A stretch of DNA of 64,000 nt from Palleniella muris (GTDB lineage Bacteria > Bacteroidota > Bacteroidia > Bacteroidales > Bacteroidaceae): contig NZ_SRZC01000017.1 in the NCBI RefSeq assembly GCF_004792655.1, positions 25,377 through 89,376 of the forward strand, written 5' to 3'. Below the pieces are notes generated by a model. The model did no database searches. It was not told where the DNA came from and saw nothing but the letters and a program-made list of their open reading frames with translations. A program made the translations under genes and the position numbers. Of the stretch, positions 56,188 to 64,000 are shown one piece after another. Numbering within the stretch: position 1 is the first letter of the stretch; the number at the start of each line of letters is the position of its first letter.

Positions 56188-56220
56188 GGTTAAGACCCCT
56201 CTATTTGAGAGATCTTAACC
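56188..56220 (-). terminator. Attenuator-like hairpin between rplL and rpoB
   Basis: Read on the minus strand, GGTTAAGA pairs with TCTTAACC, with a further TCTC/AGAG-type inner stem, and is followed by TTTCTTT. A smaller stem (GAAACCGG with CCGATTTC) precedes it. This 308-bp gap has no gene. Partial termination here would give more ribosomal protein than polymerase, as known in other bacteria. Confidence 0.6.
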
Positions 56221-56282
56221 AAATGTTTTATATCAAGGAAATCGGAATAAAAATCCGGTTTCTGTCTTTGCAGCAAGTCGTA

Positions 56283-56660
56283 TTACTTCAACTCTACCTT
56301 AGCACCAGACTCCTCGATAGCCTTCTTCAGGTTCTCAGCCTCTGCCTTAGCAAGACCTTCCTTCAGTGTTGAAGGAGCTCCGTCAACGAGGTCTTTTGCC
56401 TCCTTCAGACCAAGACCGCAAGCCTCCTTAACAGCCTTAACGACTGCGAGCTTAGCGCCACCAACCTCAGTGAGGACAACATCGAAAGATGTCTTCTCCT
56501 CTACAGCCTCAGCTGCGCCAGCTGCTGGACCAGCAGCAACAGCAACAGCTGCTGCAGCAGGCTCAATACCATAAGTCTCCTTGAGCTCGTTAGCAAGCTC
56601 GTTTACTTCTGCAACAGTAAGGTTTACCAACTGTTCTGCAATTGCCTTAATATCTGCCAT
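56283..56660 (-). CDS. rplL: Ribosomal protein L7/L12
   Basis: Stalk protein that recruits translation factors, 125 residues. The N-terminal dimerisation part ([33 protein letters not shown]), an Ala-rich hinge ([16 protein letters not shown]) and the C-terminal domain ([49 protein letters not shown]) are all in place. It follows rplJ by 106 bp. Confidence 0.98.
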   Translation of the reverse strand: MADIKAIAEQLVNLTVAEVNELANELKETYGIEPAAAAVAVAAGPAAGAAEAVEEKTSFDVVLTEVGGAKLAVVKAVKEACGLGLKEAKDLVDGAPSTLKEGLAKAEAENLKKAIEESGAKVELK

Positions 56661-56766
56661 TTTCTTTAAATGTATTTAATTTATTAATAATCTTTGTGAG
56701 TTATTTTTCAGCAACACTTTAGGGCATGTTGCAAAATCCCATATATCAATTTTATATCCAGTATGA

Positions 56767-57285
56767 TTATCCGCGCTCTTCGAGTGACTGGAGAAGACCG
56801 TGAATCTTGCCGCCAGCATTTGACTGGAGTGCAGAGATAACGTTCTTTGCAGGGCTCTGGAGAAGAGCGACAACGTCTGCGATAAGCTCGTTCTTGCTCT
56901 TGATGTTAGCAAGCTGCTCAAGCTGGTCTGCACCTACGAAGAAAGATTCCTCAGCATAAGCAGACTTGAGGGCAGGAATACCAGCCTTCTTGTACTCTTT
57001 GAGCATTTTGCCTGGAACATTAGCTGTCTCTGTGAAGAGGATAGCTGTGTTACCTACAAGAGAGTCATACAATGGAGAGTAATCAATGTCAGATGCCTCG
57101 AAAGCCTTGTGAAGAAGATTGTTCTTAACAACGACCATCTTAATCTGACTCTTGAAGCACTTGCGACGAAGGTCGCTTGTGGCACCGGCATTCAGACCTG
57201 TTACGTCAACGAGGTAGAAATGAGGATATGCCTTGAGCTTCTCACCGAGTTCAGCGATGACAGTATCTTTTACTTCTTTTTTCAT
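56767..57285 (-). CDS. rplJ: Ribosomal protein L10
   Basis: Base of the ribosomal stalk and carrier of L7/L12 dimers, 172 residues. KKEVKDTVIAELGEKLKAYPHFYLVDVTGLNAGATSDLRRKCF and MVVVKNNLLHKAFE are typical, and the helical tail ends VISALQSNAGGKIHGLLQSLEERG. It starts 19 bp after rplA. Confidence 0.98.
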   Translation of the reverse strand: MKKEVKDTVIAELGEKLKAYPHFYLVDVTGLNAGATSDLRRKCFKSQIKMVVVKNNLLHKAFEASDIDYSPLYDSLVGNTAILFTETANVPGKMLKEYKKAGIPALKSAYAEESFFVGADQLEQLANIKSKNELIADVVALLQSPAKNVISALQSNAGGKIHGLLQSLEERG

Positions 57286-57304
57286 TTTACAAAACTTTTA
57301 GAGT

Positions 57305-57997
57305 TTATTCAACTGATTTTGGATCAATCTTGATACCCTTACTCATTGTGCTTGAAATAAAGATACTCTTGATATAAGTTCCCTTTGCAGCTGCAGGCTT
57401 GAGCTTGATAATGGTCTGGATGAACTCCTTGGCATTCTCGAAGATTTTTTCTGCAGGGAAAGAAATCTTACCGATAGAAGCGTGGACGATACCGGTCTTA
57501 TCAACCTTGAAGTCAATCTTACCAGCCTTAACGTCCTTTACTGCCTTAGCGACATCCATTGTCACAGTGCCGCTCTTTGGGTTTGGCATAAGTCCGCGAG
57601 GACCGAGTACACGGCCGAGAGGACCAACCTTGCCCATGCAAGAAGGCATAGTGATGATGACATCAATGTCAGTCCAACCATGCTTGATTTTCTCAACATA
57701 CTCGTCAAGACCTACATAGTCAGCACCAGCCTCTTTGGCAGCAGCTTCCTGGTCAGGAGTACAGAGAGCGAGGACACGCACAGTCTTACCAGTTCCGTTA
57801 GGCAGTGTAACAACACCACGAACCATCTGGTTAGCCTTGCGAGGGTCAACACCAAGACGAACATCAATATCAAGAGACGCATCGAACTTTGTGGTGGTGA
57901 TTTCCTTCACCAGCTCTGAAGCCTCTTTCAGAGTGTAAGCCTTGCCAATCTCAACCTTACCAGCAACAGCCTTTTGATTTTTTGTCAGTTTACTCAT
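57305..57997 (-). CDS. rplA: Ribosomal protein L1
   Basis: Binds the L1 stalk of 23S rRNA, 230 residues from [21 protein letters not shown]. Blocks [61 protein letters not shown] and [24 protein letters not shown] are family features. An ATG ten codons upstream (58027) gives an atypical N-terminus and is rejected. Confidence 0.98.
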   Translation of the reverse strand: MSKLTKNQKAVAGKVEIGKAYTLKEASELVKEITTTKFDASLDIDVRLGVDPRKANQMVRGVVTLPNGTGKTVRVLALCTPDQEAAAKEAGADYVGLDEYVEKIKHGWTDIDVIITMPSCMGKVGPLGRVLGPRGLMPNPKSGTVTMDVAKAVKDVKAGKIDFKVDKTGIVHASIGKISFPAEKIFENAKEFIQTIIKLKPAAAKGTYIKSIFISSTMSKGIKIDPKSVE

Positions 57998-58061
57998 TTT
58001 TCTGAAGTTTTTCGGTACAAGCGCCAAGCACTAAGGCTTGGCTCCCGGAATTGTTAATTAC

Positions 58062-58499
58062 TTAAGCAGGAAAGTCACCCTTTACAGTGATACCCATACT
58101 ACGTGCTGTTCCCGCAACAAGACGCATTGCAGCTTCCACAGTGAAGCAGTTCAAGTCAGCGAGCTTATCCTCTGCAATTGCACGAATCTGCTCCCAAGTG
58201 ACCTCAGCAACCTTTTTACGGTTAGGCTGGTCGGAACCTGTCTTGATCTTAGCAATCTCCTTGAGCTGTACAGCTGCAGGAGAAGTCTTGATTACGAAAT
58301 CAAATGACTTGTCAGCGTAGTAAGTGATAACGACCGGAAGAACCTTACCGGCCTTATCCTGAGTGCGGGCATTGAACTCCTTGCAGAATCCCATAATGTT
58401 GATACCCTTTGAACCGAGGGCAGGACCTACGGGAGGTGAAGGATTCGCAGCGCCACCCTTAATCTGTAACTTGAGTGTTCCAGCAACTTCTTTAGCCAT
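58062..58499 (-). CDS. rplK: Ribosomal protein L11
   Basis: Part of the GTPase-associated centre of the large subunit, 145 residues. It contains [40 protein letters not shown] near the start and the RNA-binding C-terminal domain [38 protein letters not shown]. Lies between nusG (57 bp) and rplA. Confidence 0.98.
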   Translation of the reverse strand: MAKEVAGTLKLQIKGGAANPSPPVGPALGSKGINIMGFCKEFNARTQDKAGKVLPVVITYYADKSFDFVIKTSPAAVQLKEIAKIKTGSDQPNRKKVAEVTWEQIRAIAEDKLADLNCFTVEAAMRLVAGTARSMGITVKGDFPA

Positions 58500-58556
58500 T
58501 TTGTTTGTAATTTAATTTATTATATATAAAAAGAGGTGTATGTACGTAACTACACA

Positions 58557-59099
58557 CTACTCTTTTTCCACTTGCATAAAACTAAGCTCCAACGGAGTCT
58601 TACGTCCGAAGATTTTCACCATCACCTTAAGCTTATGCTTTTCAGCATTAACTTCTTCTATCAATCCATTAAAGCCACTGAAAGGACCGTCAATCACCTT
58701 AACTGTCTCATTAACCTCGTAAGGAACATCAGTTTCCTCAACAATCGTGGTCTCTTCGGCAGTTCCCAGCATGCGGTTTATCTCAGACTGGCGGATTGGG
58801 GTTGGCATGTCTGTACCTCCAAGGAAGCCAAGGACATTAGGCATAAACCGAATAAGAGAAGCCATATCACCGGCAAGGTTCGCCTCCAGGAAGACATATC
58901 CCGGCAACGACACCTTTTCCTTGACAACTCGCTTGCCATTACGCACAGAAACATGTTTCTCAAGTGGAATAAGCACTTGTGAAACATTATTCGCGAGAAG
59001 GTCGTTATGCTTTTGCTCTGCTTCGATATACTCCTTAACCTTTACCTCTTTACCGCTTACAGCTTTAAGGACATACCAATTCATACCTTTGTTAGCCAT
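58557..59099 (-). CDS. nusG: Transcription antitermination factor NusG
   Basis: Elongation factor linking RNA polymerase to Rho and ribosomes, 180 residues. The NGN domain starts [22 protein letters not shown] and includes [30 protein letters not shown]; the KOW domain is [42 protein letters not shown]. It follows secE by 25 bp. Confidence 0.97.
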   Translation of the reverse strand: MANKGMNWYVLKAVSGKEVKVKEYIEAEQKHNDLLANNVSQVLIPLEKHVSVRNGKRVVKEKVSLPGYVFLEANLAGDMASLIRFMPNVLGFLGGTDMPTPIRQSEINRMLGTAEETTIVEETDVPYEVNETVKVIDGPFSGFNGLIEEVNAEKHKLKVMVKIFGRKTPLELSFMQVEKE

Positions 59100-59124
59100 T
59101 TTTAGTTCTAAAAAAAAGAAATGA

Positions 59125-59313
59125 TTAATTAGGATAAACGGTAGTCATCACAAACTGAAACACAGTATCCATAGCGAACACTATAAGTGCAATGACAAGG
59201 GAAGCAGACAATACTACCACTGCACTGTGTGTCAGCTGCTTGTATGATGGCCAAGTAGTTTTATGCGCAAGCTCATCGTAACAAGCCTTGCAATAATTTA
59301 CTATCTTATTCAT
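59125..59313 (-). CDS. secE: Preprotein translocase subunit SecE
   Basis: Essential small SecYEG subunit, 62 residues: [27 protein letters not shown] followed by one membrane helix ([26 protein letters not shown]). The short single-helix form is usual outside enterics. The frame extends upstream into the tRNA-Trp gene, but the start at 59313 avoids that overlap. Confidence 0.95.
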   Translation of the reverse strand: MNKIVNYCKACYDELAHKTTWPSYKQLTHSAVVVLSASLVIALIVFAMDTVFQFVMTTVYPN

Positions 59314-59328
59314 ATTTATTTCGTTTAG

Positions 59329-59399
59329 CACGGGAGGAAGGAATCGAACCCTCATTGACGGTTTTGGAGACCGCTTTCCTACCATTGAAAGACTCCCGT
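59329..59399 (-). tRNA. tRNA-Trp (CCA anticodon)
   Basis: A 71-base cloverleaf read on the minus strand: acceptor ACGGGAG/CTCCCGT, anticodon stem CGGTC-CCA loop-ACCG region, T-arm GGGTTCGATTCC, discriminator G. No CCA is encoded. It sits between tuf and secE, a common site for this tRNA in bacteria. Confidence 0.95.
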
Positions 59400-59476
59400 A
59401 GGTCGGTTTCCGTCACACTCGACGGAAACCGTTATCTGATTTTATAGATTTCAGAAGAATCTTGTCTATAGCGAGA

Positions 59477-60664
59477 TTAATCCTCGTAAACCTCTGTAAT
59501 CTGACCAGAGCCTACTGTGCGACCACCCTCGCGGATAGCGAAGCGGAGACCCACATTGAGTGCCACAGCGTAGATAAGCTCGACATTAATCTCAACGTTA
59601 TCACCAGGCATTACCATTTCTACACCTGCCGGGAGAGTAATCTCACCTGTACAGTCCATTGTACGGAGGTAGAACTGTGGACGATACTTGTTTCCGAATG
59701 GAGTATGACGACCACCCTCTTCCTTCTTCAGAACGTAGATAGAAGCCTTGAACTTCTTGAACGGCTTAACCTGCCCCGGATGACAGAGAACCATACCACG
59801 CTTGATTTCTTTCTTATCGATACCACGGAGGAGGAGACCAACGTTATCACCAGCCTGACCTTCGTCAAGGAGCTTGCGGAACATCTCAACACCTGTAACA
59901 ACAGATTTCTTATCCTCACCAAGACCGAGAAGCTCAACCTCGTCACCAACATGGATGCGACCTGTCTCGATACGACCTGTAGCAACAGTACCACGACCTG
60001 TGATAGAGAACACATCCTCTACCGGCATAAGGAATGGTTTGTCGAGGTCACGTGGAGGATCCTGAATCCATGTATCACAAGCATTCATCAACTCCATAAC
60101 CTTGTCTTCCCATTTCTCAACTCCGTTAAGAGCACCGAGTGCAGAACCGCGGATAATAGGAGTATTGTCGCCATCGAACTCATACTGGTCAAGAAGCTCA
60201 CGCATTTCCATCTCAACGAGCTCAAGCATTTCCTCATCATCAACCATATCACACTTGTTAAGGAACACAACGAGGCGAGGAACGTTCACCTGACGAGCGA
60301 GAAGCACGTGCTCACGTGTCTGAGGCATAGGACCGTCAGTTGCAGCAACCACGATGATAGCGCCGTCCATCTGAGCAGCACCAGTCACCATGTTCTTAAC
60401 ATAGTCAGCGTGTCCAGGACAGTCAACGTGTGCGTAGTGACGATTTTCTGTCTGATACTCAACGTGCGCAGTGTTGATAGTGATACCGCGCTCTTTCTCC
60501 TCAGGAGCGTTATCAATCTGATCGAAAGACTTGAGCTCAGAAAGACCCTTCTTTGCGAGTACAGTTGTAATAGCAGCGGTCAGAGTTGTCTTACCATGGT
60601 CAACGTGACCGATAGTACCAATGTTAACGTGAGTTTTATCACGCTGGAAAGTCTCTTTTGCCAT
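59477..60664 (-). CDS. tuf: Elongation factor Tu
   Basis: Delivers aminoacyl-tRNA to the ribosome, 395 residues. GTP motifs are G1 GHVDHGKT (residues 19-26), G3 [10 protein letters not shown]4 NKCDMVDD and G5 GSALGAL. The C-terminal barrel domains ([11 protein letters not shown] ... [14 protein letters not shown]) are complete. It follows a cluster of four tRNA genes and precedes tRNA-Trp. The long open frame on the opposite strand is only a codon-bias shadow. Confidence 0.99.
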   Translation of the reverse strand: MAKETFQRDKTHVNIGTIGHVDHGKTTLTAAITTVLAKKGLSELKSFDQIDNAPEEKERGITINTAHVEYQTENRHYAHVDCPGHADYVKNMVTGAAQMDGAIIVVAATDGPMPQTREHVLLARQVNVPRLVVFLNKCDMVDDEEMLELVEMEMRELLDQYEFDGDNTPIIRGSALGALNGVEKWEDKVMELMNACDTWIQDPPRDLDKPFLMPVEDVFSITGRGTVATGRIETGRIHVGDEVELLGLGEDKKSVVTGVEMFRKLLDEGQAGDNVGLLLRGIDKKEIKRGMVLCHPGQVKPFKKFKASIYVLKKEEGGRHTPFGNKYRPQFYLRTMDCTGEITLPAGVEMVMPGDNVEINVELIYAVALNVGLRFAIREGGRTVGSGQITEVYED

Positions 60665-60748
60665 TGTTTTCTAATTTTATTATGTTAATTAATATTCTTT
60701 ACAGAACGCAAGAATCCCTCCCAGAGACCTGCTCGTCTTTTGGAAGAG

Positions 60749-60820
<72 letters not shown>

Positions 60821-60841
60821 ATTACTACTTTTGCGTATTGG

Positions 60842-60914
60842 AGCGGAAGACGGGGCTCAAACCCGCGACCCCCAGCTTGGAAGGCTAGTGCTCTATCAAC
60901 TGAGCTACTTCCGC
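60842..60914 (-). tRNA. tRNA-Gly (TCC anticodon)
   Basis: 73 bases, acceptor GCGGAAG/CTTCCGC, anticodon loop CTTCCAA, T-arm GCGGGTTTGAGCCCCGT. Third tRNA of the cluster. No encoded CCA. Confidence 0.96.
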
Positions 60915-60987
60915 ATATTCTTTGGTAGAGGCGTTTTTCTTGCTAAAGGAACACGGTTGAAAAACAAACCTCATCCGTGTCTTAGAG

Positions 60988-61070
60988 TGGGTGGTGATGG
61001 ATTCGAACCACCGAAGGTAAAAACCAGCAGATTTACAGTCTGCCCCATTTGGCCACTCTGGTAACCACCC
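60988..61070 (-). tRNA. tRNA-Tyr (GTA anticodon)
   Basis: 83 bases with a long variable arm, acceptor GGGTGGT/ACCACCC, anticodon stem GCAGA/TCTGC with loop CTGTAAA, T-loop GGTTCGAATCC, discriminator A. Second tRNA of the cluster. Confidence 0.97.
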
Positions 61071-61079
61071 TTGCTTTCG

Positions 61080-61153
61080 AGCCTCTTGTCGGATTCGAAC
61101 CAACGACCCCGAGATTACAAATCACGTGCTCTGGCCAACTGAGCTAAAGAGGC
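61080..61153 (-). tRNA. tRNA-Thr (TGT anticodon)
   Basis: 74 bases, acceptor GCCTCTT/AAGAGGC, anticodon loop TTTGTAA, T-loop GGTTCGAATCC. The anticodon stem (CGTGA with TCTCG) has one T-T mismatch in the middle. First tRNA of the cluster, closest to the promoter. Confidence 0.95.
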
Positions 61154-61207
61154 AAAACCTTTGCAGTCGCTTGGACTTGCACTGTGCTTTGTTTTCGTAA
61201 GCGGTTG

Positions 61208-61238
61208 CAAAGGTACGACTTTTTTCCGAACCACCAAA
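61208..61238 (-). promoter_or_regulatory. Promoter of the tRNA-tuf-rpo super-operon
   Basis: On the minus strand TTTG (61235-61238), exactly 19 bp, TACCTTTG (61208-61215). It is the closest consensus promoter in the window and lies 54 bases ahead of the first tRNA. Confidence 0.85.
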
Positions 61239-61341
61239 ATTTTTTGGCGTTTTTTTTCGGATTTCTGTTATTTTTCTTGTTTTTTCGCCGTTTTGGCGCT
61301 ATTCCACCTCAACTTTCCTTATATAATACGGCAATTTAGGC

Positions 61342-62289
61342 TTACCGTGGTTTTTCATTCTTTTTCTTTGTAACAGCCCTTGGATGGGCATCGCCATAGG
61401 TTCTTCTCAGCTGTTCGAACGTGGTGTGTGTGTAAATCTCGGTAGTATTAAGGCTCTGATGCCCCATAAGTTTCTTTATACTTTCGAGATTTGCATCATG
61501 ATTTAGCATCGTTGTTGCGAAAGTGTGCCTCAACACGTGCGGAGTGCATTTGTCAAGATGGCTGACTGCCTGAAGATTTTCCTTCACAAGAGTGCGCACT
61601 TGCGCATATGTCACTCGGACACCTTTTTCTGAAACGAAAAGTGCGTCATCTACCCTTTCCACCAACCCGTCACGTTGCTTAATGTAACATGACAGGACTT
61701 TCTCAAGTTCTTCTCCAAACGGAATGACACGCTGCTTGTCCCGCTTTCCCGTGACTTTAATCTCATGGCTAACGAAATCAACCATGGAATCGTCAAGCGA
61801 TATCAGTTCCGAAACACGAAGCCCGGTAAGGTAGAAGGTATATATAATAGTACGCGTGCGCACATCATGGAACGTTTCCTCCTGCACTTCCCCACCTTTC
61901 CACAGCAGTTCCACAAGACTTTCCATCTCGCCGTCCTTAAGGAACTGTGGCAGGCGTTTCGCCTTTTTCGGCCCCAGAACGCTGTGCGCCGGGTCAACAT
62001 CTATTATTCCTTTTGCAAAACAGAACTTATAGAATGTCCTCAAGGCGGCAAGGGAACGGTTAACATAGGAAGCGGACTTGCCGCCTTCCATAAGTGTCTC
62101 CATCCAATCACGGATATTGTCACCGTCTGCCGACTCAAGAGTCCTTGCATCAGGGAGTGCAGACAGAAAGGTTTCAAAAAGCCCCAACGACACGCCGTAA
62201 GCCGCTATTGTACCTTGAGAAAGGCGACGTTCAACGGCAAGGTGCTGCAGGAAGTTTTCCTTCACCACTTTACTTATATATGCTGACAA
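61342..62289 (-). CDS. xerC: Tyrosine recombinase XerC/XerD type
   Basis: Resolves chromosome dimers at dif during cell division. The 315-residue protein has the N-terminal SAM-like core-binding domain (FLQHLAVERRLSQGTIAAYGVSLGLFETFL) and the C-terminal catalytic domain with Arg in LTGLRVSELISL, Lys in VTGKRDKQRVIPF, HVLRHTFATTML, GHQSLNTTEIYTH and the nucleophile Tyr in that last block. All catalytic residues are present. It lies 21 bp after rpsU on the same strand, so it is read with a ribosomal protein gene. XerC versus XerD cannot be settled from sequence alone. Confidence 0.9.
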   Translation of the reverse strand: MSAYISKVVKENFLQHLAVERRLSQGTIAAYGVSLGLFETFLSALPDARTLESADGDNIRDWMETLMEGGKSASYVNRSLAALRTFYKFCFAKGIIDVDPAHSVLGPKKAKRLPQFLKDGEMESLVELLWKGGEVQEETFHDVRTRTIIYTFYLTGLRVSELISLDDSMVDFVSHEIKVTGKRDKQRVIPFGEELEKVLSCYIKQRDGLVERVDDALFVSEKGVRVTYAQVRTLVKENLQAVSHLDKCTPHVLRHTFATTMLNHDANLESIKKLMGHQSLNTTEIYTHTTFEQLRRTYGDAHPRAVTKKKNEKPR

Positions 62290-62310
62290 AGAACAATAAA
62301 ACGAGGATTT

Positions 62311-62502
62311 TTATTCCTCGTTCTGGCGGAGTTTCTGCACGTAAATCGCACGCTCCATCTTCAAGCGCTTAAGAACAGAAGGTTTGTCAAACTGCTGACG
62401 TGCACGGAGTTCCTTCACGACACCTGTCTTCTCAAACTTTCTCTTGAACTTCTTAAGAGCGCGCTCAATGTTCTCGCCCTCTTTAACTGGTACGATAATC
62501 AT
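62311..62502 (-). CDS. rpsU: Ribosomal protein S21
   Basis: Small-subunit protein of 63 residues near the anti-Shine-Dalgarno end of 16S rRNA. MIIVPVKEGENIERALKKFKRKFEKTGVVKELRARQQFDKPSVLKRL is the full family pattern. Bacteroidetes occlude the anti-SD, in which S21 takes part (known). Gene overlaps nothing and precedes xerC. Confidence 0.97.
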   Translation of the reverse strand: MIIVPVKEGENIERALKKFKRKFEKTGVVKELRARQQFDKPSVLKRLKMERAIYVQKLRQNEE

Positions 62503-62742
62503 ACTTTTTGTTGTTTTTTGTTTAATGAATTAATTATAGTTATACATAGTGCTCCACCCCACATTATATATGCAGAGACAAAAAGCGGATGCAAATTTAC
62601 ATATTTTTATTTAAATAAAGGATTGGCATACCAAACAAAACCGAAAACTTTTAAATAAATTAACTATATTTCCTGAATAAGAGTCAAAAGGCATGAGAAT
62701 TTCCTCCTCTCCGTATGAACAAGCATTGTTATCCATTTGTGT

Positions 62743-63246
62743 TTATATCCCATTCTGAAACAAGTGGCATGAACTTATTTGCCTGTTTTCGGAATCATCA
62801 TTCGTCAAAGCGGAATAGAACTCGTCACCATATTTCTGAAAATTGTCTGTCTCATACGGTGTCAGGTCAATGACAAAAACAGGGAACGTAAAAGTCCGTG
62901 GTACGGGAAGAAGCCCGTCGTAGACCGAAGAGATGACAAGAAAATCGAAGCCATTCTTATCACAATACTCTTTCACTTCCGCAGGATTTTGGCTTGCAGG
63001 GCAGAACGGCAGATAACTGTAGACAAGAACCTTCGGCTTGTTTTTCACATACTCCTTGACTTGCTCCACCGTTACAGTATACAAATTACCGTCATTGCTA
63101 ACACAGTCCAAAGGACTTGTGCACACCTTTATATGCGACTTTTCTTCCGCTGTAAGCCGCAAATATCCCGAACCGTTAATCTCTATACATGAGCTGATAA
63201 CGGTTAAGGATAATATATACATTATTATATTGTGTAACTTATTCAT
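62743..63246 (-). CDS. Small lipoprotein, possibly thioredoxin-like
   Basis: A 167-residue protein starting MNKLHNIIMYILSLTVISSC, a lipoprotein signal with Cys20 in the lipobox. The mature part includes VLVYSYLPFCPASQNPAEVKEYCDKNGFDFLVISSVYDG, a strand-helix-strand order like a degenerate thioredoxin fold with a single Cys followed by PAS in place of CxxC, then FTFPVFVID where the cis-proline would be. No catalytic pair is present, so a redox role is doubtful. An upstream ATG at 63270 overlaps the small peptide gene; 63246 is preferred. Confidence 0.65.
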   Translation of the reverse strand: MNKLHNIIMYILSLTVISSCIEINGSGYLRLTAEEKSHIKVCTSPLDCVSNDGNLYTVTVEQVKEYVKNKPKVLVYSYLPFCPASQNPAEVKEYCDKNGFDFLVISSVYDGLLPVPRTFTFPVFVIDLTPYETDNFQKYGDEFYSALTNDDSENRQISSCHLFQNGI

Positions 63247-63262
63247 TTTTTGATATATCGCA

Positions 63263-63367
63263 TTAACCATTTACACAGAGGGCATTGACCATTTCAGCAA
63301 AAGAAGTCAGACCTTGTATCGCAAGTACTATCGCAACAAAGAAATGTCTAATGTAAGTTGTTTTCAT
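63263..63367 (-). CDS. Small exported peptide (34 residues)
   Basis: A short frame reading MKTTYIRHFFVAIVLAIQGL then TSFAEMVNALCVNG. Two basic residues, a hydrophobic core and an SFA-E cleavage-like site make it look like a signal peptide with a 10-residue product. It ends 16 bases before the lipoprotein start on the same strand, so they are probably co-translated. It may be a secreted peptide or an upstream control frame. It was too short for routine gene calling; I do not know its function. Confidence 0.5.
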   Translation of the reverse strand: MKTTYIRHFFVAIVLAIQGLTSFAEMVNALCVNG

Positions 63368-63645
63368 AATTCACAGTTTCGATTTATAATTTCGGTGCAA
63401 AATTACTTACAAATTATTTATTTTCCTAATAAATTGTGTTTCATTACGTTTCACTGATGTGTTAAACTATACTAATCCATGCATAAGTAGCTATTTACCA
63501 ACAGCCATAGAAATACATCACGAAACATTCAACATTGCTTCTGTTTTTATTGCTGTTTTCATAAACACAAGAGCGAATCCGCATGAGACCACCCATAGCG
63601 GAATCCTTTGTTTCCAGAGTTTTTGCAACTTATTAAGAAATATTG

Positions 63646-63750
63646 TTGTCGTCCGGAAAAAAACAATGACAAGCAGCAAAGTTCTTATATATCATCATCT
63701 TATGAGGTCATTCTTCAAAAGTGGCTTGTCTTGGGAACCGTGTTAGCGGT
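63646..63750. mobile_element. Left fragment of the TGTCCGG transposon-like repeat
   Basis: TTGTCGTCCGGAAAAAAACAATGACA, split here as TTGTCGTCCGG and AAACAATGACA, then ATCATCATCTTATGAG and CTTGTCTTGGGAACCG follow the order of the element at 39026. Similarity stops in the hairpin (GTGTTAGCGG), and unrelated hairpins begin. Confidence 0.6.
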
Positions 63751-63763
63751 GACAAGAAAGTAG

Positions 63764-63782
63764 CCGTGGGTAGCACCCACGG
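63764..63782. repeat. Short perfect hairpin CCGTGGGT/ACCCACGG
   Basis: Eight-bp perfect stem (63764-63771 with 63775-63782) around AGC, between the transposon-like fragment and the next hairpin. Looks like a small dispersed palindrome; no gene follows to suggest termination. Confidence 0.5.
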
Positions 63783-63815
63783 ATTGTGATACAAGCAGCA
63801 GACAACGACCGATTT

Positions 63816-63856
63816 ATACGCGAGTTCGGGATAAGAAAGTCCCCGAACTCGCGTAT
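63816..63856. repeat. 15-bp perfect hairpin at the edge of the IS982 fragment
   Basis: ATACGCGAGTTCGGG (63816-63830) pairs exactly with 63842-63856 around an 11-base loop. Recognisable transposase coding stops at this hairpin, marking it as the breakpoint or as an insertion. Confidence 0.6.
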
Positions 63857-64000
63857 CCGTGGCAAGACCTTCGAACACCTTGTTGAAACAGCGCCTCACG
63901 TTATGGCACACCGGAATCATCGTGCTGTCAACGAACGTTATCCCGGAGCACTTGCCGAAAGCCTGCAGCCTCATGAAAAGCATAAGAGGGAAGAAGACGC
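63855..64000 (-). pseudogene. IS982-like transposase fragment (partial, runs off right edge)
   Basis: Read from the right edge, the frame gives MRLQAFGKCSGITFVDST, MIPVCHNVRRCFNKVF and EGLATD, the middle of an IS982-type transposase with the catalytic-type Asp in FVDST. After ATD the family should continue with a GKGxMGWxxGFKLH block, but the sequence enters the hairpin at 63816-63856 and loses all similarity. The C-terminal half is absent, so this is a remnant; the N-terminal part lies outside the window. Confidence 0.75.

Noticed and set aside
59462..60688. Long plus-strand open frame of 408 codons opposite tuf
   Set aside because: Caused by strong codon bias of the elongation factor gene; the product is rich in Thr, Asn, His and Leu and has no recognisable domain.
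63708..63857. Open frame continuing the IS982 fragment
   Set aside because: After ATD the translation crosses two hairpins and unrelated repeat DNA; the frame is open only by chance.

Overview
The window is chromosomal DNA from a Bacteroidales bacterium, most likely a Prevotella-like member of Prevotellaceae (inference). The evidence is Bacteroidetes-type promoters (TTTG, 19-20 bp, TAnnTTTG), tRNAs without an encoded CCA, secreted proteins ending in type IX secretion-like C-terminal tails, a Reg_prop-type sensor beside a sugar kinase, and genes for plant glycan use. Nearly all calls come from reading protein motifs and gene order; no database search was run.

Layout. 1-10.8 kb (all minus): a truncated hybrid two-component sensor, xylulokinase, an AAA/PD-(D/E)XK protein, an outer-membrane barrel protein with its membrane-anchored winged-helix regulator, a Fic protein and a secreted SH3 protein. 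10.9-21.8 kb (plus): a tripartite ABC efflux operon (adaptor, two damaged permeases, ATPase, two intact permeases, TolC) followed by an NtrC-type sigma-54 activator and its histidine kinase. A near-consensus sigma-54 promoter and a palindromic candidate activator site lie in front of the adaptor, so the two-component pair probably controls the operon. 22-31 kb: a GH43-like hydrolase, a stand-alone ATPase, a TlpA-like thioredoxin, a NADAR protein, an SDR oxidoreductase, an Rpn-type nuclease and serB. 31.4-38.5 kb (minus): a compact run of six exported proteins (Omp28-like, T9SS-tailed, TlpA, barrel) downstream of a promoter that carries a G10/C10 tract. 39-47.5 kb (minus): an esterase, a two-gene AAA + RloB defence-like cassette, and a uronate operon (DUF4861, orphan PTS IIC-like permease, secreted KduI). 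47.7-61.2 kb (minus): the tRNA-tuf-secE-nusG-rplKAJL-rpoBC super-operon with a clear promoter. 61.3-64 kb: xerC, rpsU, a small lipoprotein with a tiny exported peptide upstream, and the broken edge of an IS982-like element.

The least explained content is intergenic. Four gaps hold tandem arrays with an exact 22-bp period; three share a GGTTACC-like core and two of those carry the same distal motif at the same distance (about 148 bp). Another gap holds ten TGNCA words spaced exactly 9 bp. There are also a 39-bp perfect palindrome, a pair of related long hairpins bracketing the sigma-54 activator, a small transposon-like element with TGTCCGGTAAAA ends, and several very long perfect stems.
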